DNA of 64,000 nucleotides from Panicum virgatum (lineage: Eukaryota; Streptophyta; Magnoliopsida; Poales; Poaceae), in assembly GCF_016808335.1 (NCBI RefSeq), contig NC_053144.1, positions 18,584,403 to 18,648,402 on the forward strand, in the 5' to 3' direction. The translations under genes and the position numbers were made by a program. This document shows positions 1 through 8,242 of this stretch, one piece after another. The notes under the pieces are model-generated. The model saw nothing but the letters and a program-made list of their open reading frames with translations, did not search any database and was not told the origin of the DNA. How positions within the stretch are numbered: the stretch's first letter is position 1; each line of letters opens with the position of its first letter.

Positions 1-780
1 TGGTTTGATTGATGCAGCAAAGCTAGATACCGAAAGCCTATTAAGAAATTCAGGTTTTTGGATTGTTAGATAACTAGGCAATTTTCGGTATATTTTAATT
101 CCAAATATTACTAGCAATTTCATGGCATAAATGAGTGATAATGTGTGAACAAGATATGTGCATGTGTTCATGTTATTTTTACTAATAAGCATGAACAAAA
201 AGTTAAAACCAAAATAGGTTTAGAGTGTACCCCAAGGCGGGACCAGTGCCGGAGGCACCGGTTGCGCCGTTACCAGCTGGAATAGACATTCTATTCGACA
301 GCCCTTGCCTGAAGTAGCCGAACGATGTCGACGCAGGAAGAGGTTCGCGGTGCAGTCCCACAAACGGTCACCAGGAAGCAGACGAAGTAGTCGTTCGTTC
401 ACGCCGGGAAGTAGACGAAGTAGTCGATCAGGGAGCGAGCAGTCGCGTCAAGACGCTCCCCAAAAACCTGATTGCCCGCGTCCTGTGCAGGACCTTCAGC
501 GAGCAGAGGTTCCGGAGGCCTGCTCTCGCTAGAGCTGTGCGCGCAGCACTAGCGATGGGAACGGCAGAAAGCAGCAGAGGGAGAAGGGAGAGGTCTCCTA
601 AGCAGGAGTACCTGGATCAAGTGCTGAAGTGTGTGTTGATGAGAGGAGGAAGGGGTGGTTTATATAGGCGTGGAGGTGCCTCAGGTTCAATGAACCTGGA
701 CGTCGTAAAGAGCTTTGATGAGCGGCAGTTACTGGTGTGATTCTCCAGTCATTACTATCAATGTTTATTCTCTGTTTTAA
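1..780 (-). mobile_element. Copia-like LTR retrotransposon end (LTR and leader), runs off window
   Basis: Read on the minus strand, a TATA-type motif (TATATAAA, around 660-668) is followed by a pyrimidine-rich leader with repeated CGACTACTTCGTCTAC-like words and then an A/T-rich stretch to position 1. This order resembles the LTR end and untranslated leader of grass copia elements of the Opie/Ji type, which is recognition from memory. No retroviral protein domain is present in the visible part, and the element continues to the left of the window. The exact LTR boundary cannot be set. It could instead be a solo LTR remnant. Confidence 0.45.
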
Positions 781-811
781 TGCTCTTAACAGCAAAACAT
801 TTTTCTCATCT

Positions 812-994
812 CAAGGTTTTAAAAAACGCTAGACGCTAGGTGAACGCTAGCCTATGGTTTAGAGTTTTTTGTGATTAAACGTAGATTAAGCGTTTTTTGT
901 GATTAAACGACATTGTGATTAAACGCAACGCTAGGCCAAAGTTTAGAGTTTAATCAAGATTAAACGTAGTTTTAAAATGTTTTTTAAAACAGGG
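812..994. mobile_element. Small hAT-type MITE candidate
   Basis: The ends are imperfect inverted repeats built on GGTTTTAAAAAAC (left) and GTTTTTTAAAAC (right). The flanking octamers TCTCATCT and TCTCAGCA agree at 6 of 8 positions, as expected for an aged hAT target duplication. The interior repeats the words GATTAAACG and ACGCTAG. It has no coding capacity. Confidence 0.45.
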
Positions 995-1330
995 TCTCAG
1001 CACATCACGTCGCACCGCACCTGCACGTCATGTCCGGCCGCGCACGCGCACCGCACCGCCCGTCCGGCCGGCCGCGCCTCGCCTCGCCCAGGCCCACGGC
1101 CTCGGCCCGGCTCGGCGAGGCGAGCGAGCGCATACGCGCGTGTGGTTCACCAACCTCCTCTTACCGGCTTCACAAGTGGTGTACATGAAGTCCACCCTTT
1201 AAGTCGGTTGAGATCCTCCTCAAATTCCGGTACGGAATTAAGCAATTGAATCCCTAGCATTTAATAGTGGGCTTTAAATTCTTTTATTGTATTGATTAGA
1301 ATAAATGGGCCAAGCCCATAATTCCAACAA
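995..1330. other. Intergenic stretch, no gene recognised
   Basis: A GC-rich segment (1000-1150) is followed by sequence that looks like retrotransposon debris around 1140-1330, with GGGCCAAGCCCATA near 1300. It does not match the LTR candidate at 3615-3739, so it is not evidently the other end of the neighbouring copia element. Reading frames here are not credible genes. Confidence 0.4.
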
Positions 1331-3614
1331 GTGGGGTGTGTGTCGTAGAGTGCAAAGAATGGTGTACGGCCACCTAGAGTCGAGGTTGGGTGCCTGTTGA
1401 GGAGATAGGTGGCGGTATGAAGCGACTCAACCCAATAGACGGGTGGTAGGCTGCCTTGAAAAAGCAGGGAGCGCACAATATTATTAATGGTGCGAAGAGC
1501 GCGCTCGGCTTTACCGTTTTGCTGAGAGGTGTAGGGGCAAGACATGCGAAGAATGGCACTGTGAGAGAGGAAGAACGTGCGGGCCGAGGAGTTGTCGAAC
1601 TCGCGGCCATTGTCGCACTGGACAGTCTTCACGGAAGTGCCAAACTGCGTGCACACATGGGCAAAAAAGTTAGTAATAGTGGTAAAAGTATCAGATTTAA
1701 GCCGAAGAGGAAATGTCCAAGCATAATGTGAGTAATCATCAATAATAACGAGATAATATTTGTAACCGGACACACCGACAACTGGAGATGTCCAAAGATC
1801 ACAATGTATTAAATCAAACTTATTGACAGCACGAGAGTTTGATGACCCAAAAGGAAGACGAACATGACGGCCAAGTTGGCAAGCATGGCATAAATGATCA
1901 TGTTTGGGTTTATTACAGGTGATAGCCTGGGAGCTAATAAGCTTGGACAAAGCTTCGAAACCGATATGGCCAAGACGACGGTGCCACAGGGTAGTCGTCG
2001 CGGCAAGAGCGGGTGTGCAGCTGCTGGTGGGCGGGAAGAACGGGTAGAGGTCACCCGTGCTATTGCACCTGGCGATCCCGCTCCATGTTTGAAGGTCCTT
2101 CACAGAAAGGCCAAAAGGATCAAACTCGATGGAATGGTTATTATCAATGGTAAAACGACGAACGGAAATCAGGTTCTTAATAATGCTAGGAGACACTAAA
2201 ACATCATTAAGAACAAGAGGACGTTGTGGTGTTGGAAACGAGTATGAGCCAGTGGAGGTAATAGGCAACAAGGAACCATTACCGACGATGATCGAAGAAG
2301 GACCAGACAAGGAAGGGGATCGGGAAGACGAGAGTATACCAGAGTGGGCGGTCATGTGCGAACCAGCACCAGGGTCGGCATACCACTCGCCGGAGCTGGG
2401 CGGCTGCGTCAGCAACATCGTGCTGAAGTTGCTGGCGAGGGACCCCTGATCCCAAGACCCACCGGCCATGGGGTTCCAGGGTGCGTTCTGTGGCGTCCCG
2501 GTCGACGAAGAGGCCGAGGGTGTAGACGGAGGTGGCCCGCCAACGTAGACGAAGCCAGGGGTTGGAGTCTGGAAGTAGCCCCCCTGGTACGGCATCATGT
2601 GCAGCGCCTGCTGCGGTTGGTCGAACGATGAGCGCGGCAGATGGCCAGGGAGACCGCCGAAGCTGTGCGGCCACAACTGGAGTGAGCCGGACCACGGGTT
2701 GCCAAACCCGGGATACGACGCGCCTGGTCGGGGTCCTGGTGAGCCGGCACCCTTGTTGCCGGTGTTGTTGTGCCCGCCGTTCCCGCCGCCGTTGCTGCCG
2801 CCATTGCCGCCGCGTCCACGGCGACGGTTGCGGTTGCCGCTGTTGCTGCTGTTTCCCCTGCCAGAACCAGCAGGTGCGGTGGGGGCGGCAGTAGTCCGTA
2901 ATAGACAGATCCCCTTACTTGAAGGAGCGAAACTCGGCCTCCAATAGCAGGGCGCGAGACTCGCGCTGACCAAGGAACTCGCCCTCGAGGTACAGCCACG
3001 CGTTGCGGGCAGCAGGATCTCGGATCATGAGTGACTGTTGGAGATCGTTGGAGATGGTGCAGTAGACCCACGTGAGGACGCAACAGTCCATCTGCGCCCA
3101 AGCCGATCTGCCGGGGTAGGAGATGTTGGAGAGGACGTGATCCTTGAGGTTGTACTTGCCGAAGACGACGAGGAACATGGAGCACCAGTGGCCGTAGTTG
3201 TTGGCCGGCTTGTCTAGGGTTACAGGGACAAGAACTTTGATGTTCATGACCCCGATCGCCTGGGCATGGATGGCGGCGTTGGCCTCCTCCTGGGCGGTGA
3301 GCTGCTTGTCGAGGGTTGCGGTAGCCGCGCGGGCCTCCTCCTCACGACGCTTGGCGGCGGCGGCGGCTGCGGCGGTGGCGGCCATAGCGGCTGCGGATCA
3401 CCTGGCGATCAACGAGATCGGCGGCAGGATTCGGTGCCTGGCGATGAAGATCGGCAGCAGGCAGTGGGGTGAACGTCCCGCGAGTAAACTCAACGGCGGG
3501 CGAGGGGGAGGCTGGTGAAGGAACGGCGGCGGCCTGAGGTGGAGCTGGCGACGGGTCAGCGGCGGCTAGGGTTTGCGGAAGCGCGGTCGCAGGAACGAAC
3601 CGTCTTTGGTACCA
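1331..3614 (-). pseudogene. Truncated Ty1/copia gag-pol (gag and integrase only)
   Basis: On the minus strand, a gag-like frame (3385 to 2915) starts with an Ala-rich N-terminus and carries a copia-type gag core. It is followed by a shifted frame (2973 to about 1331). That frame has a Gly/Asn-rich linker, the small aspartate site region (ADPGAGSHMT, an altered protease site), the GAG-pre-integrase motif (LWHRRLGH) with a following zinc-binding pair (CHAC), and the integrase core. The integrase triad is visible as CDLW, CDNGREF and NGKAER. Coding similarity stops near 1331, so reverse transcriptase and RNase H are missing. The shift between the gag and pol frames lies in the 3' part of gag and looks like an internal deletion. 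The element is non-autonomous. The opposite-strand frames over the same DNA are shadows. Confidence 0.85.
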
Positions 3615-3739
3615 TGATAGCGAATAGGATATGTGGAATACGCAATGTATTTCTCAGGAACCACAGTTGTGTACATATAGGCATGATGAGGAGCCGGCTA
3701 CGGTAGGCCCATGGGCCGTGTCATGTTTACAATCTAACA
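3615..3739 (-). repeat. Short LTR and adjacent primer-binding site of the copia element
   Basis: The segment reads TGTTAGATTG at its minus-strand start (3739) and ends CTATCA at 3615, giving the TG...CA ends of an LTR of only 125 bp. Directly after it on the minus strand comes TGGTACCAAAGAC (3614 downwards). This agrees at 9 of the first 12 positions with the initiator-Met tRNA primer-binding site usual for copia elements, TGGTATCAGAGC. The partner LTR was not found, which fits a truncated element. Confidence 0.55.
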
Positions 3740-4199
3740 CATCCAAGCTCCGCAACATCTTCCCGCACGCCGCGCCGGGAGCATGCAGGTCGTTGCCGGC
3801 GACGCCGACGCCGACGCGATCGCGCCTCCGCGTCCACTCAACTCAAGCTTCCACCGTGCCAAAGAGGAGAGGGAGACCCGAGAACAACCGGCACGGCACA
3901 AGCGTCCCCTTTCGTGATCGCGCATGATCAGAAAAGCTTTTACTGCTACCTCGGATCGCGCATTGTCACGACGCCGGTGGCGTAGGAATAGGATGCTAGC
4001 TGCGGCTTCCTATGTTTGTTCTTTGGTTCGGTTGCTGCAGACGGACACCCAGCCCGGAGATGCCCCGGCGCACTGAGCTTTCCGGGCTCGGTGGTCGCCC
4101 GGCGTGGAGTGTAAAGCGCGGGTCGGTGGGGCAAACAGCAGTCCACGCTGCAGGCATAAACCCTTTTTAGCATCCGTGTTAGCGGCTAACAACCTAGAG
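3740..4199. other. Intergenic stretch, no gene recognised
   Basis: GC-rich, with short frames on both strands and no recognisable domain. Nothing here supports a gene, RNA or repeat call. Confidence 0.4.
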
Positions 4200-4202
4200 T
4201 AA

Positions 4203-4574
4203 GGCTGTTTCCAGCGGCTCTCCTATCCAACCTCGCATGCGTAAAATAGGGAGCCGGGAGCCACTATTCCTTCTTCCAGCAGGTGCCGCATGCGAACGCG
4301 GAGAGCCCGCGACGAGGAGAGAGAACACGTATTCCTACGATTTCTCTCTCCAACCCGCAAAGCGTTCGCAAGTCTCTTTTGTCGGCTCCTGTGCATGTAA
4401 ATTTTTTAAGCGTCGCAGACGATGAGTCTCTGGTGGTGGGGCCCAGGAATCTTTTGCGCATGTGTCTTCGCATACAGCTAGAACATAGCGATGTTTTACA
4501 AGATGCCAGCTCACAACACCCTGCATAAAGAAGTTTTTTTGCGTATCCGCACTCGCACACCGGTGGAAACAGCC
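4203..4574. mobile_element. PIF/Harbinger-type MITE with TAA target duplication
   Basis: 372 bp with inverted ends GGCTGTTTCCAGCGG (left) and CCGGTGGAAACAGCC (right), flanked by TAA on both sides (4200-4202 and 4575-4577). A 3-bp TAA/TTA duplication is the PIF/Harbinger (Tourist) signature. There is no transposase. Confidence 0.75.
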
Positions 4575-4577
4575 TAA

Positions 4578-5297
4578 GTAGGTTCGCGCTCCGACCCGCT
4601 GACGCCTGGCTCGAGGAATGAAAAGGCCGGCGCCGGCGAGCGATTCTCTGCCGCTTTTCTACGCGCCGCACCGATGTTTCTCCTGCTCCGGCGGCGGCGT
4701 ACAGTACCCTTTAATTAGTGGTAGGCTTTTGCGATTAGCCACTCATGGATGCATGATTGCGCGCGGGTACGGTAACGGAGGCACCGGATGGATCGGTCTG
4801 GTTCGGCTCAAACTGCTCTCAGCGTAAATCTGTGCCGTTGGCCGTTTTCAGGCAGGCTTCAGAGTTTAATTCAGAGACCGGGACAGGGGAAACCTTAAGA
4901 GCCAGAATCCACCTCCTGCCACGAATGAGACGTGTGTGCGATCGCTGAGGATCCGCGACGAGGAACACGGCCAAGGTCAGGCAAAGGCAAATTATCTATC
5001 CTTATTATCGGCGCCGGGCTCGAGTGTGAACTGATTGTGTGGTGGGTGCGCGCGCGCGCGCAGAGGATTTGACCTGGCCTCAACCTCAATGTCCACATGT
5101 TCAGAAATCAGAACCACACTAGTAGCTAGCGAGTTGCATCGGATCGGTGCACGTACAGTCCTCTACCAATACCGCACTTGACAGAGAACGGCGCGAACGA
5201 GCAGAAAGGACAGGATCAAGTGGAGCACAGGGCTGAAGATCTCCGGGCAACTTGTCGGAGCCGGACGTAACGGCTCTTACCACAACGAAACGATAGC
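4578..5297. other. Intergenic stretch, no gene recognised
   Basis: Mixed composition with a short alternating (CG)n run near 5050. No coding domain or repeat boundary could be supported. Confidence 0.4.
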
Positions 5298-5306
5298 GTT
5301 TTACTG

Positions 5307-5806
5307 GGGGGCGTCTATTCGTCGCGCGAGCGATTGGGCAACATGCTATCGCAGAAGAACCCACTGTTCATCTTCCGCCCGGAGCTGCTGCTCGCCATCC
5401 TCTGCGCCCAGCGCTGCTGCCCGCGCTGCCACCCTCCTCCGCGCCATGCCGGTGCCCTCCTCCGCGCCCGGCGCTGCTGCCCGCATTGTCGCCCTCCTCT
5501 GCGCCGCGCCGGCACCCTTCTCCGCGCTCGGCACGGCTGCCATCCTCCCCGCGACTGCGCCCGGCGCTGCTGCCCGCGTCGCCGCCCTCCTCCGTTCACG
5601 CTGCTCCTCCTCCCTCGGACCGCTCGATCCGTCGCCGGAGAAGGCGGAGGAGCGCCGCTGCTGGATAGAGGAGAGGGAGAGAGAGAATGGACAGAGGGAG
5701 TAGGGGAGAGAGAAACCGGAGACGGGGAAGAAGACCGAAGACGGGAGCGAGGGTCCTTCAGCAATGGATCAGATTCCAATAGCTTGTGCGAGAAATAGAC
5801 GGCCCC
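5307..5806. mobile_element. Non-autonomous Mutator-like element with GC-rich cargo (Pack-MULE candidate)
   Basis: Exactly 500 bp. The left end GGGGGCGTCTATT and the right end AATAGACGGCCCC are inverted, and roughly 25 of the first 32 positions pair. The flanks are a perfect 9-bp duplication, GTTTTACTG, at 5298-5306 and 5807-5815; 9 bp is the Mutator hallmark. The interior is much richer in GC than the flanks and holds 154-codon open frames on both strands (+ 5334-5798, - 5779-5315). It also contains a 60-bp imperfect tandem repeat (units at 5401, 5461, 5521 and a partial unit near 5557), equal to 20 codons per unit. No protein family is recognised. It may be captured host coding sequence or simple low-complexity DNA. 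Confidence 0.8.
5401..5590. repeat. 60-bp imperfect tandem repeat inside the 500-bp Mutator element
   Basis: Units starting at 5401 and 5461 align without gaps over 60 bp, sharing GCGCTGCTGCCCGC. Diverged or partial units follow at 5521 and 5557. The unit length is a multiple of three, so open frames persist through the array on both strands. This explains the long open frames without requiring a gene. Confidence 0.75.
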
Positions 5807-5815
5807 GTTTTACTG

Positions 5816-6276
5816 TGCTACCGCTCGGGCTCGATCGCCGCGGCGGGTAGGCATCAGATAAGTCAAAACTCGACAGCCATGATCGTCTGATCGAGATCAG
5901 AGCGTACAGCAACAAGGGAGCTCGATCTCCATGGCATGTTCCATTCCATCTTCCGGCCTCCGAAGATCCCGCGAACAATCTGCAGACGCCAACAGTCGCC
6001 GACATGCGGGCCCTATGTTTCACCGAGGCTAGTGTCAGCCGCTTCAAAATAGAGGGGCAGGATCTCTCTGCATCAAGGCTAGATCAGTTGGTCTGCTGAT
6101 CGACAGCCTGACAGGCGCAACAAGTTTACGCGCCCCTATGCTCGGAATCTTCGGACGGGCCTCTTCTCGCTTCGTACTTCCTCTCTACTTTGCATGAGAT
6201 CATCTTCAGTTTTTTCTTTCCGGAAAATAGATGTCACGCACCTTCCGTTGCAGCAGCACACCGATCAGATTGCACA
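5816..6276. other. Intergenic stretch, no gene recognised
   Basis: No domain, clear repeat ends or RNA gene was found. The frame on the minus strand at 5769-6047 crosses the end of the Mutator element and is not credible. Confidence 0.4.
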
Positions 6277-6284
6277 TGCGCCTA

Positions 6285-6437
6285 GGGGTGGTAAAGGGTC
6301 CAACATTTTGAACTAGAAAATATAAGAGCCGGGCTCTAAAAGAATCGGACTCTAATCTTATACAATTTTGAACTAAAAAATTTAAAGACTTTGTTGGACT
6401 GTGAAGAGACTACTATGCCATGGCCCATTACCACCCG
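6285..6437. mobile_element. hAT-type MITE, 8-bp duplication TGCGCCTA
   Basis: 153 bp with inverted ends GGGGTGGTAAAGGG and CCATTACCACCCG. It is flanked by an exact octamer, TGCGCCTA, at 6277-6284 and 6438-6445. The 8-bp duplication and the GGGGTGG termini are typical of plant hAT MITEs. Confidence 0.75.
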
Positions 6438-6445
6438 TGCGCCTA

Positions 6446-7425
6446 ATATTTTAGCGCGGGCTTCAGTTCACCGCGCCGTGCTCCAAAGTCCAAACCTCAA
6501 TCAGGCTGTAATGACGAATTGATGATGAGCCCCTGAACTAATAGAATAGTGAATCGATGATGAGACGATATGGTCAGAAAATACGAGGCGTCGGCATATT
6601 CAAATCGGTGTGATTATTGACTCGTCCTACGCTAGGTAGAGCCTAGAGGGTATCATGCTTGCATGGGAGAACAAGACTTCAGAATTAAAAATAATCGTGA
6701 AGCTAGCATACCTTCGATACTATACAGCAATATCTGATGAGCTGAGGAACCTTGTAGGTGCAATTTGCAAAATCGACACGAAAAGATTTCACCGGAGTTT
6801 TACACGGCGTCAGTAGTATATAGTTTTCGACGTTTACAAGCGCGTGGAGTGCGGGTGGGTGCTGCGGTACTGCTTCGACTTTGCTACCTTCTTTGAGTGG
6901 TGTGGTGTGACGGTTCGAGTGGAGCTGCGTAACCGTATTGATGCCCCAATCTAATCGGCCTGAGTTGTTTGGCTTGCGTCGGATTCTCAATCCGACCAGC
7001 CTTAGTTATATTTAGTTGAGTTGTGAAAGGCGCATGTTGATGTCCCCATCCAATCTGTAGGTGTTATTTTCGTGTTACTTTTTCTTTTCCTGATTATGAC
7101 TTTCTAGGGACATAATTTTGTATTTTTTCTGCTATATTAATAAAAACACACTCGTCGAGTGTCGTTGGTTCAAGAAAAACAGTATATAGTTCGTTCAGCC
7201 TTTCAGGGTTCCTGGTCGAATAAACAGAGCATGCTACTGTACACTCCCCCGGCAGCTAGTTACTCCAGGGTCTGGTTTGTCCTGAGCTTGGCTTAAACAA
7301 GCCGCTTCGAGGAGCTCCCTTAATTAAGATGACGCGAGAGCAGTTGGGAGATGCTGTGCGCTGCCATCTCAAGTGGAGGGGAGGCCATTGACCTCGATCC
7401 ATCCCCCTCATGTGCGTCTGCAGCC
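6446..7425. other. Upstream region of NIP3-1
   Basis: About 1 kb between the last upstream MITE and the NIP3-1 TATA box. It contains an AATAAA-bearing stretch near 7137-7145 and no credible gene. Proximal promoter elements of NIP3-1 should lie in the last few hundred bases, but I cannot assign specific factor sites. Confidence 0.4.
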
Positions 7426-7431
7426 TATATA
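7426..7431 (+). promoter_or_regulatory. NIP3-1: Probable TATA box of NIP3-1
   Basis: TATATA in the context CCTATATACACGG, followed by a C-rich pyrimidine stretch as is usual at grass transcription starts. This places the start near 7455 and gives a leader of roughly 790 nt before the ATG at 8243. The placement is inferred from sequence alone. Confidence 0.5.
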
Positions 7432-7586
7432 CACGGCCCCCGCACACCCACACCGTCTCCCCCCCTCCAAACCCACCAGCCCATCGCCACCCACCTGCCA
7501 ATCCATTCCATTTGCTCCTTCCTCTTCCTCTCCTCGCCACCACCCTTGCATCCCATCCGGTTCACACGGTTCTTGCTATTCTTGGC

Positions 7587-7616
7587 ATGCGTCCCTCTCT
7601 TCCCATCCATTTCTAG
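7587..7616 (+). other. Short 9-codon uORF in the NIP3-1 leader
   Basis: ATG at 7587 and TAG ending at 7616, encoding nine residues. A second, 3-codon uORF lies at 7990-8001. Together with the three AUGUAA elements, the leader has at least five upstream AUGs, so translation of the main frame should be restricted. Confidence 0.5.
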
Positions 7617-7732
7617 CAATCTTCAGAGAAAGAGAGAGCGTTGATCTTGCTCTTGTGAGAGACACACCGGGCGCCACCACTTCCGCACCCATTACTACGC
7701 CGTAGCCGAACCTCGAGAAAAACCTGCGAAGC

Positions 7733-7738
7733 ATGTAA
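7733..7738 (+). promoter_or_regulatory. NIP3-1: Minimal uORF AUGUAA, copy 1, NIP3-1 leader
   Basis: ATG directly followed by the stop TAA. In Arabidopsis NIP5;1, AUGUAA in the leader causes boron-dependent ribosome stalling and mRNA decay. Finding it in the leader of the orthologous grass channel supports the same role here. It lies about 505 nt upstream of the start codon. Confidence 0.75.
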
Positions 7739-7905
7739 TCCAGTCCCTGTCCGAAACCAAACCCACTCAAAAAAATCACAAAAAAAGAAGCCACTTCGTC
7801 CACTCCCCAAAAGCATCGGCGTTGCGAAGCGAGAAGGCGTAAGTTGGTAGGCTGGATACAATCCCACTGATCCCTTAGCACGAAATCAACAAAAGCCTCC
7901 GGATC

Positions 7906-7911
7906 ATGTAA
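7906..7911 (+). promoter_or_regulatory. NIP3-1: Minimal uORF AUGUAA, copy 2, overlapping a possible splice donor
   Basis: The sequence ATCATGTAAGT contains AUGUAA and, overlapping it, GTAAGT, a perfect plant 5' splice-site core starting at 7908. If that donor is used, this minimal uORF is removed from the mRNA. If not, it is retained. Both readings fit the sequence. Confidence 0.65.
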
Positions 7912-8094
7912 GTTTCGCCACTATCTTTGCTTGGCACGCCGTTGAAAAAAAACAACAACAAAATAGTAGTAGTAGGAAGAGAATCCAGCATGCATCTCTA
8001 GCAGCAGCCATCCATCAGTAGTCGCGGTCCGGCGATCCTGCTGGAGCCCGTCCGGCCGCTGTCGTAGCATTACCCCTGCAAAAACCGTCAAATC

Positions 8095-8100
8095 ATGTAA
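8095..8100 (+). promoter_or_regulatory. NIP3-1: Minimal uORF AUGUAA, copy 3, NIP3-1 leader
   Basis: AATCATGTAATTAG: ATG followed directly by TAA, 143 nt upstream of the main ATG. It shares the ATCATGTAA core with copy 2. Being nearest to the coding region, it is the best placed to stall ribosomes ahead of the main start. Confidence 0.72.
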
Positions 8101-8242
8101 TTAGTAGCCCATCATCTCCTATTTCTGCCGCTGCGCCAGCGGTCTGAAAAAACCAAAAAAAAAAGACAGTGTTTGAGAGTGAGGGTGAGAAAGAGAGAGA
8201 TCGAGAGAGAGTGGAAGCAGGTAGAGCTCGAGGCCATCAGTG

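Noticed and set aside
5315..5779. 154-codon frame as a host gene
   Set aside because: It lies wholly inside the 500-bp Mutator element, is equally open on both strands and is explained by the 60-bp repeat.
8240..8242. GTG as an earlier NIP3-1 start
   Set aside because: Adds only one residue; the following ATG matches the family N-terminus.
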